A stretch of 64,000 nucleotides of DNA from Cognatiluteimonas profundi (GCF_009792795.1 NZ_VKHQ01000004.1:656017-720016); one strand, 5' to 3'; counted from the stretch's first letter, positions 47,018 to 57,686 are shown. Notes: generated by a model from the letters alone, not told the origin. A program made the numbers and translations.

Positions 47018-47881
47018 ATGAAGGATGTACTGAAAGTGCCCGCTTCGGCCGGTGCGGAATGGTTGCTGGGCGGATTCCGGCTGTTGCGGCAGGCGCCATT
47101 CGGACTGGCCTCGCTGGGCGCGATCTACGGCGTCATCGCGCTGCTGGTGCCACTGAGCATGCAGGTCAACACGACGCTGTTCCTCATCCTGGAGTTGCTG
47201 CTGGTGATGCTGGGGCCGGTGCTGACGGCCGGCATGATCTACGCCGCGCAGTGCGTGGATCGTGGCGGGCGTGCCTTGCCGGTGCACCTGCTGCAGGGCC
47301 TGCGCGAAGGCAAGGCGCCACGCCTGCTGGCCACGCTGATCCCGCAGCTGCTCGCGGTGCTGGTGGGCGCACTGCTGCTGGTGATGCTGATCGGCGGCGA
47401 ATCGCTGGCGCAGATGGCGCAGGCGGTCCAGGCCATGCAGAACCAGGCCCATCCGGACCCGGCGCTGGTCAGCGGCCTGCCGGTCGGCCGCCTGTTGCTG
47501 TGGATGCTGCTGGCGCTGTGCATCGGCGTGGTCACCAGCTTCTTCACCTTCATGGCCGTGCCCGAGATCATGCTGACCGACAGCCACGCCTGGGACGCGA
47601 TGCAGCGCAGTTTCCGCGCGTGCATGCGCAACCTGCCGGCGCTGATCGTGTTCCTGGTGCTGGCCGTCATCGCCGTGTTCGCGATCTATGTCGCGGTGAT
47701 CCTGGTCGCCGCGGTGCTGCGACTGCTCGTGGGCGAGTGGGTGATGCAACTGGTGACGCAGTTGCTGGCCACCGCGGTGCTGATGCCGGTGCTCACCGGC
47801 GCGATGTACCTGGCCTGGAAGCAGATGTTCTCCGGCGGCGGCGCGATCGCCGCGCCGACCATGGGCGGCTTCGAGGCCTGA
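47018..47881 (+). CDS. BPSS1780 family membrane protein
   Basis: The protein has 287 residues with about six membrane helices. The opening KVPASAGAEWLLGGFRLLRQAPFG is typical of this family, named after a Burkholderia protein. An AGAGGA lies before the ATG. No function is established. It follows the amidotransferase by 17 bases. Confidence 0.8.
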   Translation: MKDVLKVPASAGAEWLLGGFRLLRQAPFGLASLGAIYGVIALLVPLSMQVNTTLFLILELLLVMLGPVLTAGMIYAAQCVDRGGRALPVHLLQGLREGKAPRLLATLIPQLLAVLVGALLLVMLIGGESLAQMAQAVQAMQNQAHPDPALVSGLPVGRLLLWMLLALCIGVVTSFFTFMAVPEIMLTDSHAWDAMQRSFRACMRNLPALIVFLVLAVIAVFAIYVAVILVAAVLRLLVGEWVMQLVTQLLATAVLMPVLTGAMYLAWKQMFSGGGAIAAPTMGGFEA

Positions 47882-47889
47882 GCCCGATC

Positions 47890-48576
47890 TCAGCCCAGGC
47901 TCGCCTGCAGCGCTGAGACATCGCGCTGCACGAGCCACGCCAGGGCCACGACGATCACCAGGACCTGCAGCCACAGCCACGCCCTGGCCCAGGTCGGCAG
48001 CGGCGCCGTGGCATCGCTCGACACGACGCGCGCACCGGCCATGTAGTCGTGCAAGGCGCGCCGTTGCGGCGGCAGGGCCGCGAGTGCGTGGCCCAGGTTG
48101 AGGGTCAGCCACGACAGGGCGCCGCCGACATGTCGCATGACCGTCTGTCCCGGCGTCGTGGGGCCGTCGGTGCGCGCATCGACCACGCGCAGCGCCAGCG
48201 CGTGCTTGCCGGGCGAGCCTTGCCACCCCGAGCGCTCGAATGCGATGTGGTACAGGGCGGCGATCACGGCGTAGGTGGCCAGCCACGGCAGCAGCATCGC
48301 CAGCAGCCCGGACTGCACGGCATCGGCGCCGGATCGCACCGCCGGATCCTGCAGGAGCGTCGTGTAGAGCTGGTCGGGTTGCGGGCCTTGTGCCATCGCC
48401 TGCACCAGGGAGTCGCGCAATGTGTTCGTCAGCGCGGTGGCGGCGCCGGTACTGGCGTGCCAGCCGGCGAGGAGCCATGGCCAGGACAGCAGCGTGGCGC
48501 AGGCGCCCAGTGCGGTGAAATCCAGCGTATAGGCGGCATAGCGGCGCCAGAAACCAGCCGGCGCCGCCGGCGTCAT
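47890..48576 (-). CDS. RDD family membrane protein
   Basis: The protein has 228 residues with about four to five helices. The family is defined by Arg-Asp-Asp near the first helix; here it is WRRYAAYTLDF, with GSPGKHALALRVVD later. Some RDD proteins act in sodium/proton exchange. The start overlaps the tatC stop (ATGA), so it is the last gene of the tat operon. Confidence 0.8.
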   Translation of the reverse strand: MTPAAPAGFWRRYAAYTLDFTALGACATLLSWPWLLAGWHASTGAATALTNTLRDSLVQAMAQGPQPDQLYTTLLQDPAVRSGADAVQSGLLAMLLPWLATYAVIAALYHIAFERSGWQGSPGKHALALRVVDARTDGPTTPGQTVMRHVGGALSWLTLNLGHALAALPPQRRALHDYMAGARVVSSDATAPLPTWARAWLWLQVLVIVVALAWLVQRDVSALQASLG

Positions 48577-49331
48577 TCCAGCGAGACGTCCGGCTTGGTG
48601 GCTGGACGCACGGCACGCGAGGCGATGATGCCGGCCTCGTAGAGCAGCACCATCGGCAGGGCCAGCAGCATCTGCGACACCACGTCCGGCGGGGTGATCA
48701 CCGCGGCCAGCACGAAGATGCCGACCACCGCGTAGCCGCGCGACTCACTCAGCTGCTTCGGCGTGACCCAGCCGAGCAGGACCAGGATGACCAGCGCCAC
48801 CGGCAACTCGAAGCTGGCGCCGAAGGCCAGGAAGATGATCAGCACGAAGTCCAGGTACGCGGCGATGTCGGTCATCATCGTCACTCCCTGCGGCGTCACC
48901 TTGTTGAGGAAGGTGAAAACCGCCGGCAGCACGACGAAGTACGCGAACGCGCAGCCGGTGTAGAACAACACCAGCGCCGAACCCAGCAACGGCAGCGCCA
49001 GCTTGCGTTCGCGTTTGTAGAGGCCCGGCGCGACGAAGGCCCACAGCTGGTACAGCAGCCACGGCATGGCCACGACCACCGCGACGAAAAAGGCGAGTTT
49101 CAAGGGCGCGAAGAACGGGGAGGCGACCTCGGTGGCGATCAGCTGTCCGCCCTTGGGCAGCTTGTCGAGCAGTGGTTGCGCCAGGATCGAGTACAGGCGG
49201 TTGGCGAACGGCAGCAGCGCGACGAACAGCAGCAACAGCCCAGCGACCGCGCGCAGCAGGCGCGAGCGCAATTCGATCAGGTGATCGAACAGTCGCGAGC
49301 CGGTGTCGTCGTCAGCGCTGGGGAACTTCAT
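48573..49331 (-). CDS. tatC: Twin-arginine translocase subunit TatC
   Basis: The protein has 252 residues with six membrane helices. TatC recognises twin-arginine signal peptides. The opening DHLIELRSRLLRA, the FAPLKLAFFVA stretch and the PTYQLWAF-type region (PWLLYQLWAFVAPGL) are typical, as is SFELPVAL. It overlaps tatB by 20 bases and the RDD gene by four. Confidence 0.95.
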   Translation of the reverse strand: MKFPSADDDTGSRLFDHLIELRSRLLRAVAGLLLLFVALLPFANRLYSILAQPLLDKLPKGGQLIATEVASPFFAPLKLAFFVAVVVAMPWLLYQLWAFVAPGLYKRERKLALPLLGSALVLFYTGCAFAYFVVLPAVFTFLNKVTPQGVTMMTDIAAYLDFVLIIFLAFGASFELPVALVILVLLGWVTPKQLSESRGYAVVGIFVLAAVITPPDVVSQMLLALPMVLLYEAGIIASRAVRPATKPDVSLE

Positions 49332-49833
49332 CGTCGATGTCGGCGTCGTCGGGCGGCGGTGGGTCTTCCATGGGCGCGTGCATGGTCTGCTCCTCGCGCT
49401 CGCGTTCGGCTTCCTCGGCAGCGGACAGCGGCTGCTCGCTCGACGGCGCAACTCCTGCGGGGGCGTGCTCGACCAGCACCGGCGTCGTCGCGATCGCGGC
49501 ACCGGCGGCACCGGCGGCACCGGCGGCGGGCGGCTGCGGCCCCCGCATCACCGACTCGCGCGCCTCGTGCATCTCCCGCTCCAGGCCACTGCCGGCATTG
49601 CGCAGGGATGCGTGCGCGTCGCGCAGTGCGTCCTGGGTCTCGCGGAGGCTGCGCTTGAGGTCCTCGTCGGCGAGGTCGTGCTCGAATTCGGCCTTCACCG
49701 AATTCCACTGCGCGCGCGCGCGCCGCACCCACAACCCGGCGAACCGGGCGGCCTTGGGCAGGCGCTCGGGGCCGAGCACGAGGAGCGCGACCACCGCGAT
49801 GACCAGCAGCTCGGAGAAGCCGACGTCAAACAT
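49312..49833 (-). CDS. tatB: Twin-arginine translocase subunit TatB
   Basis: The protein has 173 residues. An N-terminal helix starting MFDVGFSELLVIAVVALLVLGPERLP is followed by an amphipathic helix and a long acidic, Ala/Pro-rich tail. TatB pairs with TatC in signal recognition. It overlaps tatC and follows tatA. Confidence 0.93.
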   Translation of the reverse strand: MFDVGFSELLVIAVVALLVLGPERLPKAARFAGLWVRRARAQWNSVKAEFEHDLADEDLKRSLRETQDALRDAHASLRNAGSGLEREMHEARESVMRGPQPPAAGAAGAAGAAIATTPVLVEHAPAGVAPSSEQPLSAAEEAEREREEQTMHAPMEDPPPPDDADIDDEVPQR

Positions 49834-49857
49834 CGCCCGGATCCTCGCGCGTTGCGG

Positions 49858-50103
49858 TCAATGCGTACCGGGGGGGGTGCGGTCGTCGTCGCGCTGCTTG
49901 GCGGCGATGTCGTCGCGCAGCGGATCGCGCACGGCCTGGTCGGGCAGCTGCTCTGGCGGCTTGCCATCGTCATGCATGCCTTTCTTGAAACCCTTGACCG
50001 CCTCGCCGATATCCTGGCCGACGTTCTTCAGGCGCTTGGTTCCGAACACCAGCACCACGATGACCAGCACGATCAACCAATGCCACAGGCTCAAACCACC
50101 CAT
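49858..50103 (-). CDS. tatA: Twin-arginine translocase subunit TatA
   Basis: The protein has 81 residues. One N-terminal helix ([22 protein letters not shown]) is followed by the amphipathic [15 protein letters not shown], the classical TatA pattern. TatA multimers form the export pore. It leads the tatA-tatB-tatC-RDD operon. Confidence 0.93.
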   Translation of the reverse strand: MGGLSLWHWLIVLVIVVLVFGTKRLKNVGQDIGEAVKGFKKGMHDDGKPPEQLPDQAVRDPLRDDIAAKQRDDDRTPPGTH

Positions 50104-50172
50104 GTGCCTTCGCCTATTCTTGGGGGAAACGACAGGATAGCGCAGCGACCCGGGATCGGTGTTCGGATTGCG

Positions 50173-51075
50173 TCACGGAGTCGGTGTCGGTGTCGGTGTC
50201 GGCGGCAGCGGCTGCGCGGTCGCGGGAGCGTCCTGAACGGGCTCGAACGAGCCCGGGACGGCCGGCGCGACCGGTGCCACCGTCGAACCCGTCGTCGCCG
50301 GATCGGCTGAATGCGACGTCGCCGGAAGGACCGTCGCGGCAGCCGCCGGCGTCGGTGCCCGCGCGGCATGCGCGGCGGCCGTGGTTTCCTCGAGCCGGTC
50401 GCGGAAACCGACGACCGCGTCGGAGGGCCGTTGGGGTGCGCGGCCTTCGAAGATCATCCGTGGCGTGGTGTCACGACCGTAGACCGCCTCGTTGGCGGCA
50501 TCGTCGATCGACAGGACCGCGCCGTCGAGCGCGACGCCAGCGAACAGGCCGCGCGCCCGCGACCAGGACCAGATCTCCGCTTTCATTTCGCCGTCGGTCT
50601 GGGCAGAGGCATTGCGCCCGACCGGGCCCGCCGCGACGCCCGCATCGGCACCCAGGGTGAACTTGCCGTTGACGATCGATTCCAGGCCGCGATCACTGCG
50701 GAAGACCAGCACGATGTCCGCCGACTGCACGCCGGCCTGCAAGCCGATGCTGCCGCCGGTGAGGCTGATGAAGCTGGGGTTGGACCAGCTGCCGTCGGGA
50801 CTGCGCACCGACAGCAGGCCGTGGCCGCGACGCCCGCCGATGATGAAGCCGGCCTTGATCGCGTCGGGCACCACCACTATCGCGCGCGCCTCGTCGAACA
50901 GCTTGTCCGGTATCGCCGACTCCGGAATCGCCTGGATGTCGGTCAGCACGCGGACCGCATTGCGCGCGCGCTCGTCCTCGGCGACGCCGGCGAGGGCCGC
51001 CCCGGCCAGCACCAGCAGGAACAGCAGGGCGCCGAGGCGCGGAAGCAGGCGATGACGCGGGACGCGGGTGGACAT
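50173..51075 (-). CDS. YSC84/SYLF-domain secreted protein
   Basis: The protein has 300 residues with a signal peptide (about 1-31, ending LAGVA). The lipid-binding YSC84 (SYLF) domain covers about 50-205, with ARAIVVVPDAIKAGFIIGGRRG and LTGGSIGLQAGVQSADIVLVF. The C-terminal tail is Ala/Pro/Thr-rich and ends in repeated PT dipeptides from a 6-bp DNA repeat. It would face the periplasm. Confidence 0.85.
   Translation of the reverse strand: MSTRVPRHRLLPRLGALLFLLVLAGAALAGVAEDERARNAVRVLTDIQAIPESAIPDKLFDEARAIVVVPDAIKAGFIIGGRRGHGLLSVRSPDGSWSNPSFISLTGGSIGLQAGVQSADIVLVFRSDRGLESIVNGKFTLGADAGVAAGPVGRNASAQTDGEMKAEIWSWSRARGLFAGVALDGAVLSIDDAANEAVYGRDTTPRMIFEGRAPQRPSDAVVGFRDRLEETTAAAHAARAPTPAAAATVLPATSHSADPATTGSTVAPVAPAVPGSFEPVQDAPATAQPLPPTPTPTPTP
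50181..50202 (-). repeat. 6-bp repeat at the 3' end of the YSC84 gene
   Basis: TCGGTG is repeated three times plus four bases. It encodes alternating Pro-Thr at the C-terminus, so unit changes preserve the frame. Confidence 0.75.
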
Positions 51076-51202
51076 GGGTGCTCCGGGGGGGAAGACAGCT
51101 GGAATTCAGGCTAGTCGTCGCTGGATGAATCGCCGGTGAGTCGCGGCGACGCTACCATCCGATGGCGGCGGGGAGCCGCGACATCAGCCAGGGGTAAACG
51201 GA

Positions 51203-51586
51203 ATGGATTGGTACCTGAAGGTCCTGAAGAACTATTTCAATTTCGAGGGCAGGGCGCGACGCAAGGAATACTGGATGTTCGTGCTGGTCAACCTGATCGT
51301 GTCATTCGGCCTGAGCATGGTCGACGGCATTGTTGGCCTGAAGTCGGCCAGCGGCATCGGCACGCTCGGCGCGATCTATTCGCTCGCCGTGCTGGTTCCG
51401 AGTATCGCCGTCGGCGCGCGTCGCCTGCACGACCTGGACAAGAGCGGCTGGTGGCAGTTGATCGCATTTGTCCCGATCATCGGTTGGATCGTGCTGATCG
51501 TGTGGGCCGCCAGCGCAGGCCAGGCTGGATCCAACCGATTCGGCCCCGATCCAAAACTGGACGGCGGCGCGCCAGCGATGGCCTGA
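51203..51586 (+). CDS. DUF805 family membrane protein
   Basis: The protein has 127 residues with about four membrane helices. The signature YFNFEGRARRKEYWMFVLVN and the later ARRLHDLDKSGWWQL are classical DUF805. Function is unknown. A strong terminator follows at 51608. Confidence 0.9.
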   Translation: MDWYLKVLKNYFNFEGRARRKEYWMFVLVNLIVSFGLSMVDGIVGLKSASGIGTLGAIYSLAVLVPSIAVGARRLHDLDKSGWWQLIAFVPIIGWIVLIVWAASAGQAGSNRFGPDPKLDGGAPAMA

Positions 51587-51607
51587 GCCAACCGCCTCGA
51601 TCGCCAA

Positions 51608-51630
51608 CGGCGCCTGCGGGCGCCGTTTTT
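51608..51630 (+). terminator. Terminator of the DUF805 gene
   Basis: CGGCGCC (51608-51614) and GGCGCCG (51619-51625) form a 7-bp stem with a 4-base loop, followed by TTTTT (51626-51630). It separates DUF805 from the converging uvrD. Confidence 0.85.
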
Positions 51631-51653
51631 CATCGCGCTGCGGCGATCCGCCC

Positions 51654-53852
51654 CTATGCGGCCGACAGGTTGGCGTAGGCCAGCACCAGCCATTTCGACC
51701 CCGCGTCGTCGAAGTTCACCTGCACGCGCGCGTGCGCGCCGCTGCCTTCGTAATCGGTGACGACCCCGCGGCCGAACGTGGCGTGCAGCACGTTCTGGCC
51801 GAGCTTGATCGATGGCGTGTCCACCTCGGCATGTCCCTGCCAGGCGCGAGCGCGGGGCGGCGCCGACATCGGGCGCGACACCTGCACGCGCGGACGCACC
51901 TCGTTGATCAGCGCCGGCGGGATCTCGCGCAGGAAGCGCGACGGCACCCCATACATGTCCATGCCATGGATGCGCCTGGCCTCCGCATAGCTCAGCACCA
52001 GTTTCTGCCGGGCGCGGGTGATGCCGACATAGGCCAATCGACGCTCCTCCTCGAGCCTGCCGGGTTCCTCCACCGACTTGGCGTTGGGGAACAACCCTTC
52101 CTCCAGGCCGGCGAGGAACACCAGCGGAAACTCCAGGCCCTTGGCGCTGTGCAGCGTCATCAACTGCACGCCATCCTCGCCCGATTGGGTCTGGCCCTCG
52201 CCGGCCTCGAGCGAGGCGTAGGCGAGGAAGGCCACCAGTTCCGTCAACGCGGCGGCTTCGGCATCGTCGTCGCGCTGCACGAAGCGCGATGCCACCGACA
52301 CCAGTTCGTCGAGGTTGTCGGTGCGCGAATCGAGCGAGCCCTTCGACTCGGCGGCGTAATGCGCACGCAGGCCGGACCGCACCAGCACGTGGTCGACCTT
52401 GTCCTGCAGCGACAGCTCGGTGGTCTCCGCCGCCAGGCCGTCCACCAGCGCGTGGAAGCCGATCAGCGCATTGCGTGCGCGTGCCGCCAGTGTCGATTCC
52501 CGTGCGATCCGGATCGACGCCTCCCACAGCGAAATCGAGTCGGCGCGCGCGCGCTGGCGGACTTCGCCCAGGGTGCGCTCGCCGATGCCGCGCGTGGGCG
52601 TGTTGACCGCGCGCTCGAATGCGCTGTCGTCGGCGCGGTTGGCGACCAGGCGCAGGTAGGCCAGCGTGTCCTTGATTTCCACGCGCTCGAAGAAGCGCAT
52701 CCCGCCATAGACGCGATAGGGGATCTGCGCAGCGAGCAGGGCCTCCTCGAAGGCGCGCGACTGCGCGTTGCTGCGGTACAGGATCGCGCAGTCGCGATGG
52801 CTGCCGCCGTCGCCGACCCATTGCGCGATGCGCTCGACGACGAACCGCGCCTCGTCGATCTCGTTGTAGGCCGCGTACAGGTCGATCGGCTCGCCTTCGC
52901 CGGCCTCGGTCCACAGCTGCTTGCCCAGGCGATCGGGGTTGTGGGTGATCACCGCATTGGCGGCGCCCAGGATGTTGGCGGTCGAGCGGTAGTTCTGCTC
53001 CAGCCGCAGTGTCTGTGCGCCGGTGTAGTCGCTGAGGAAACGCTGCACGTTTTCGACCTTCGCTCCGCGCCAGCCATAGATCGCCTGGTCGTCGTCGCCG
53101 ACCACGAACACGCGGCCGCTGTCGCCGGCCAGCAGCCGCACGAATCCGTACTGGATGGCGTTGGTGTCCTGGAACTCGTCGATCAGCAGGTGCCCGAAGC
53201 GGTGCCGGTAATGCGCCAGCAGCGCGGAGTTGTCGCGCAACAGCTCGTGCGAGCGCAGCAGCAGCTCGGCGAAATCGACCAGGCCGGCGCGGTCGCAGCG
53301 CTCCTGGTAGAGCGCGTAGGCGCTGCGCATGACGTCGGCCCAGGGATCGGTGCCGGGCTGCAGGTGTTGCGGCCGCCGGCCTTCGTCCTTCTGCGCGTTG
53401 ATCCACCAGGCGATCTGTCGCGGCGGAAAGCGCGCCTCGTCGATTTCCAGCTGCTGCACGACGCGCTTGACCAGTCGCAGCTGGTCGTCGCTGTCCAGCA
53501 CCTGGAATCCTTCGGGCAAGCCCGCGTCCTGCCAGTGCAGCCGCAACAGTCGATGCGCCAGGCCATGGAAGGTGCCGATCCACAGCCCGCGGCTGCCCGG
53601 CTGCGAGCCGCCGCGCTGCAGCAGCGCCTCGGCGCGCGCGCGCATCTCGCCCGCGGCCTTGTTGGTGAAGGTGACGGCGAAGATGCCGTGCGCCGGCACC
53701 CCGAACACCTCGTTGAGCCAGGCGATGCGATGGGTAAGCACCCGCGTCTTGCCCGACCCGGCCCCGGCCAGCACCAGGTGGTGGCCGGGCGGGGCGGTGA
53801 CGGCATCGCGTTGCGCGGGATTCAGGGCGTCGAGCAGGTACGAAACATCCAT
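51654..53852 (-). CDS. uvrD: DNA helicase II UvrD
   Basis: The protein has 732 residues. All SF1A helicase motifs are seen: GAGSGKT at 30-36, DEFQDTN, VGDDDQAIYGWRGA, LEQNYRSTANIL, HSAKGLEF and YVGITRARQ. The C-terminus has the UvrD Tudor-like region (LGQNVLHATFGRGVVTDYEG), which favours UvrD over Rep. It unwinds DNA in excision and mismatch repair. Confidence 0.94.
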   Translation of the reverse strand: MDVSYLLDALNPAQRDAVTAPPGHHLVLAGAGSGKTRVLTHRIAWLNEVFGVPAHGIFAVTFTNKAAGEMRARAEALLQRGGSQPGSRGLWIGTFHGLAHRLLRLHWQDAGLPEGFQVLDSDDQLRLVKRVVQQLEIDEARFPPRQIAWWINAQKDEGRRPQHLQPGTDPWADVMRSAYALYQERCDRAGLVDFAELLLRSHELLRDNSALLAHYRHRFGHLLIDEFQDTNAIQYGFVRLLAGDSGRVFVVGDDDQAIYGWRGAKVENVQRFLSDYTGAQTLRLEQNYRSTANILGAANAVITHNPDRLGKQLWTEAGEGEPIDLYAAYNEIDEARFVVERIAQWVGDGGSHRDCAILYRSNAQSRAFEEALLAAQIPYRVYGGMRFFERVEIKDTLAYLRLVANRADDSAFERAVNTPTRGIGERTLGEVRQRARADSISLWEASIRIARESTLAARARNALIGFHALVDGLAAETTELSLQDKVDHVLVRSGLRAHYAAESKGSLDSRTDNLDELVSVASRFVQRDDDAEAAALTELVAFLAYASLEAGEGQTQSGEDGVQLMTLHSAKGLEFPLVFLAGLEEGLFPNAKSVEEPGRLEEERRLAYVGITRARQKLVLSYAEARRIHGMDMYGVPSRFLREIPPALINEVRPRVQVSRPMSAPPRARAWQGHAEVDTPSIKLGQNVLHATFGRGVVTDYEGSGAHARVQVNFDDAGSKWLVLAYANLSAA

Positions 53853-53891
53853 CGCCCCATTCTACGTGGGGCGCCGGATGGCACCCGTCGT

Positions 53892-56800
53892 CTATCCCAT
53901 CGACGCGATGAAGCCAGGCTCCAGCAGTTGCGGCAGCAGGGCCGCGAATGGCTGCGGTCGCCCGAGCAGGAAGCCCTGCAGCTCGTCGCAGCCGCGCTCG
54001 CGCAGCCATGCCAGCTGCTGCTCGGTCTCCACGCCCTCGGCCACGACCCGCAGTTCCATGAGATGGCCAAGGCCGATGATCGACGCGCAGATCGCGGCAT
54101 CGTCGGCATCGTGGCCCAGGTCCTGGACGAAGGAGCGATCGATCTTCAGCCGGTCGATGGGAAGCCGCTTGAGGTAGGCCAGGCTCGAGTAGCCGGTGCC
54201 GAAATCGTCCACCGAGATGCAGACGCCGAGCGCGGAAATCCGTTGCATGGTCTCGATCGCGCGCTCGGGGTTGTCCATGATCACGCTCTCGGTGATCTCC
54301 AGCTCCAGCACGCCTGCGGGCAGCGCGAAGTCGCGCATCACCGCCGCGACGTCGCGGTACAGCTCATGGCCGAACTGCGCCGCCGACACGTTGACCGACA
54401 GGCGCACATGTCCCAGCCCCACCGCGGCCAGCAGCGCGTGGTGGCGGGCCGCCTCGCGCAGCACGAAGCGCCCGAGATCGACGATCAGCCCGCTCTCCTC
54501 GCAGACGCCGATGAATTCCGATGGCGGCAGCTGGCCCCGCTCCGGATGCTGCCAACGCGCCAGCGCCTCCAGCGCCAGCAGCCTGCCGGCCGGATCGAAC
54601 AGCGGCTGGAAAGCCAAGTGGAATTCGTGGTTCTGCAGCGCTTCGCGCAGGCGCGACACCAGCTGCAGCCGTTGCGACACCGCCATGTCGAGTTCCGATC
54701 GATAGGCGACGGCGCGGTTGCGGCCCAGGCGCTTGGCTTCGTACATGGCAAGGTCCGCATGCTTGAGCAGCGTCTCCGCGTCGTGGCCGGCCTGCGGATA
54801 GCGGCAGTACCCGATGCTGGGAGTCAGCACGTGCGGGGTTCCCGCCAGCTCGATCGGCTGCACCACCGCGGCCGTGATGCGTGCCAGCGCGGCCTCGATC
54901 CCGTCCTCGTCGGTCTGCTCGGTGAGCACGATCACGAACTCGTCGCCGCCGAAGCGGCCGACGGTGTCGGTGTCGCGGACCGCGCCCAGCAGGCGTCCGG
55001 CCACGGTCCTGAGCGCGATGTCGCCGGCGCCATGGCCGAGGCTGTCGTTGACCAGCTTGAAGTCGTCCAGGTCGACGAACACCACCGCCGCTTCCCGCCC
55101 ATAACGCTCGGCGCCGTAGATCGCCTGTTGCAGGCGATCCTCCAGCAGCTGCCGGTTGGGCAGGCCGGTCAGTTCGTCGTGGGTCGCGCGGTAGGCCAGC
55201 TGCTCCTCGTAGCGCTGGCGCTCGCTGACGTCGCTGATCACGCCGACGAAATGCGACAGGACGCCGTTCTCGTCGGACACCGGCGCGACGTGGAAGTCGT
55301 TCCAGAACAACGCGCCGTCCTTGCGATAGTTGCGCAGCAGCACCCGCGCCTCGCGTTGCTCGCGCAGCGCGCCGCGCACCGCCTCGATGCCGGGCTGCGC
55401 CTGGTCGTCGCCCTGCAGCACGCGGCAATTGCGGCCGATGATCTCGGCCCGGGGATAGCCGGTGATCTCCTCGAATGCGCCGTTGGCGTAGACGATCGGG
55501 AAGTCGGGCTGGCGCGCGTCGGCGATCACGATGCCGTTGTCGGTCGCCTCGACCGCGCGCCGCAGCAGGCGCAGGTTGACCTCGTCGCGATTGCGCTGGG
55601 TGACATCGAGCATGCCGCCGAGCGCGCGCACCGCGCGGCCCTCCATGTCGCGCACGATGAAGCCACGATCGCGCACGTCGGCGTAGCTGCCGTCCTTGCG
55701 TCGCAGGCGGTAATCGCATTCCCACTCGGTGTCGCCGGATTCCGCGGCCCGGGTCACGCTGTCCATGACGCGCACGCGATCGTCGGGGTGCAGCAATTCC
55801 TCCCAGGCCTTCAGGTTGGGCCCGAATTCACCGGGTCCATAGCCGAACAACGCATAGACGTTGTCGCTGCGCCAGGTGGTGCCGTTGATGAAGTCCCAGT
55901 CCCAGACCGCGTCGCTGGTGGCGCGGGCGATCAGCTGGAAGCGCTCCTCGTTGCGCTCACGCTCGCTGACGTCGTTGCAGACGCTGACCATGTGGGTGAC
56001 GGTGCCGTCCTCGTCACGCACCGGTGCCATGTAGAAGTCGTTCCAGAAGCTGCTGCCGTCCTTGCGCAGGCTGCGCAACAGCACGCGCAACTCGGCACGC
56101 TCGCGCAAGCCGTCGCGGATCGCCATCCGCTGCTCGGTGTCGCGCGGATCGGATCGCAGGAAGCGGCAGTCGTGGCCGATGATGTCGGCGGCGTCGTAGC
56201 CGGTCATCGCCTCGAAGCCGCGGTTGGCGTACACGGCCGGCAGGTCGGCGCTGCGCATGTCGACGATCAGGATGCCGCTGTCGGTGGCTTCGACGGCACG
56301 GCGCAGCAGGCGCAGGTCGGCTTCGTCGCGCTTCTGCCGGGTCACGTCCAGCATGCCGCCGGCGGCGCGGACGGCCTTGCCATTGGCATCGCGCAGCAGG
56401 AAGCCGCGGTCGAGGACCTCGGCATAGCTGCCGTCGCCGCGGCGGAAGCGATAGGTGCCTTCCCACTCATCGGCCGCGGACACGATCGCCGCGGTGATGC
56501 TGGCGTGGATGCGGACGCGGTCGTCGGGATGGACCAGCGCCTCCCAGCCCTCGATCCGCGGCGGAATGGCGTCGCGCGCATGGCCGAACAGGGCGTAGAA
56601 CGAATCGCTCCACCACAACGCGCCGGTGGCAACGTCCCAGTCCCACACGGCATCGCTGGTCGCGCCTGCGATCAGCTGGAAGCGCTGTTCGCTGCGCTCG
56701 CGCTCGGTGACGTCCACGGCCAGCACCAGCCGGGCCGGCACGCCTTCGAAGCTGATGTCGCGGGTGTGGATGGCCGCGCTCAGGCGGCTGCCATCCTTGC

Positions 56801-57686
56801 GCAGATGCGTCCAGACCTGGCCCTGCGGATGCTTGGTGCTGTCCAGCGCCATGGCGGCGAGCACCAGCGCTGCGTCTTCCGGCGGCCGGATGTCGAGCAC
56901 CGTGAGGGTGAGCAGTTCCTCGCGCGGGTAGCCGTAGCTGGTGATCGTCGATGTGTTGGCGGCAAGGAAGCGCAGGCTCTCCCGATCGAACACCCACATC
57001 GGCAGGGGATTGTGTTCGAACAGGAAGGCGTACTCCTCCTGTGCCGCGTGCAGGCGGTCGCGGACGGATGCCAGCGCGGTGATGTCCTGCTGGATGCCGC
57101 GAATCACCCGCTGTCCCGCGGTGCGGTCGACCCATTCCGCGCGCGTGTAAACGTTGCGCACCTCGCCGTCGGGGCGGACGATGCGGAACTCGGTCTCCGC
57201 CGGCTCCCCGTCGGCGAGCAGCCTGGCGAAGAGCGCGCCGATCCGGTCCTGATCCTCGGGGTGGATCCAGTCGGCGATGTCCTCCAGACGCAGGGCCGCG
57301 GTGCGCGGCGACTGGCCGTAGATGCGGAAGACTTCCTCCGACCAGTGCACGCGTCCGCTGTCCAGCTCCCAGGTCCAGTCGCCAATGCAGGCGATCCGGC
57401 GCGTCTCCTGCAGCAACGACGCCTGTGCCTGCATGTCCTGCAGCAGGCTCGCCTGGCGCCGGTGGCTGCGGACGAACGCGCCCAGCAACACCGCCCACAG
57501 CACGCCGAGCACCAGCACGAGCAGGGGCGAGGCGACCGTGGCCAGCCGGTCCCCATGGCGGAACAGCAACAACGCAGTGGCGACGGCCGCCAGCAGCGAG
57601 GCGGCCAGGCCAGCGCTCATGCGCCAACCCCAGCGTGCAAGCCGCGGCGGCAGGACAGGAGTGGTGCCGTCGCTGGATGGATGCAT
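53892..57686 (-). CDS. Multi-PAS/LOV GGDEF-EAL c-di-GMP enzyme
   Basis: The protein has 1264 residues. Two membrane segments (about 23-42 and 50-71) are followed by six PAS-type modules (about 95-205, 215-327, 333-450, 460-575, 579-695, 702-822), then GGDEF at 913-917 and EAL at 1040-1042. The fourth and sixth PAS look like LOV domains, with Cys507 and Cys754 in the photocysteine position. Modules 3-4 and 5-6 are a tandem duplication. Both catalytic domains retain their key residues, including an RxxD inhibitory site (904-907). Light or redox control of c-di-GMP is inferred. Confidence 0.9.
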   Translation of the reverse strand: MHPSSDGTTPVLPPRLARWGWRMSAGLAASLLAAVATALLLFRHGDRLATVASPLLVLVLGVLWAVLLGAFVRSHRRQASLLQDMQAQASLLQETRRIACIGDWTWELDSGRVHWSEEVFRIYGQSPRTAALRLEDIADWIHPEDQDRIGALFARLLADGEPAETEFRIVRPDGEVRNVYTRAEWVDRTAGQRVIRGIQQDITALASVRDRLHAAQEEYAFLFEHNPLPMWVFDRESLRFLAANTSTITSYGYPREELLTLTVLDIRPPEDAALVLAAMALDSTKHPQGQVWTHLRKDGSRLSAAIHTRDISFEGVPARLVLAVDVTERERSEQRFQLIAGATSDAVWDWDVATGALWWSDSFYALFGHARDAIPPRIEGWEALVHPDDRVRIHASITAAIVSAADEWEGTYRFRRGDGSYAEVLDRGFLLRDANGKAVRAAGGMLDVTRQKRDEADLRLLRRAVEATDSGILIVDMRSADLPAVYANRGFEAMTGYDAADIIGHDCRFLRSDPRDTEQRMAIRDGLRERAELRVLLRSLRKDGSSFWNDFYMAPVRDEDGTVTHMVSVCNDVSERERNEERFQLIARATSDAVWDWDFINGTTWRSDNVYALFGYGPGEFGPNLKAWEELLHPDDRVRVMDSVTRAAESGDTEWECDYRLRRKDGSYADVRDRGFIVRDMEGRAVRALGGMLDVTQRNRDEVNLRLLRRAVEATDNGIVIADARQPDFPIVYANGAFEEITGYPRAEIIGRNCRVLQGDDQAQPGIEAVRGALREQREARVLLRNYRKDGALFWNDFHVAPVSDENGVLSHFVGVISDVSERQRYEEQLAYRATHDELTGLPNRQLLEDRLQQAIYGAERYGREAAVVFVDLDDFKLVNDSLGHGAGDIALRTVAGRLLGAVRDTDTVGRFGGDEFVIVLTEQTDEDGIEAALARITAAVVQPIELAGTPHVLTPSIGYCRYPQAGHDAETLLKHADLAMYEAKRLGRNRAVAYRSELDMAVSQRLQLVSRLREALQNHEFHLAFQPLFDPAGRLLALEALARWQHPERGQLPPSEFIGVCEESGLIVDLGRFVLREAARHHALLAAVGLGHVRLSVNVSAAQFGHELYRDVAAVMRDFALPAGVLELEITESVIMDNPERAIETMQRISALGVCISVDDFGTGYSSLAYLKRLPIDRLKIDRSFVQDLGHDADDAAICASIIGLGHLMELRVVAEGVETEQQLAWLRERGCDELQGFLLGRPQPFAALLPQLLEPGFIASMG

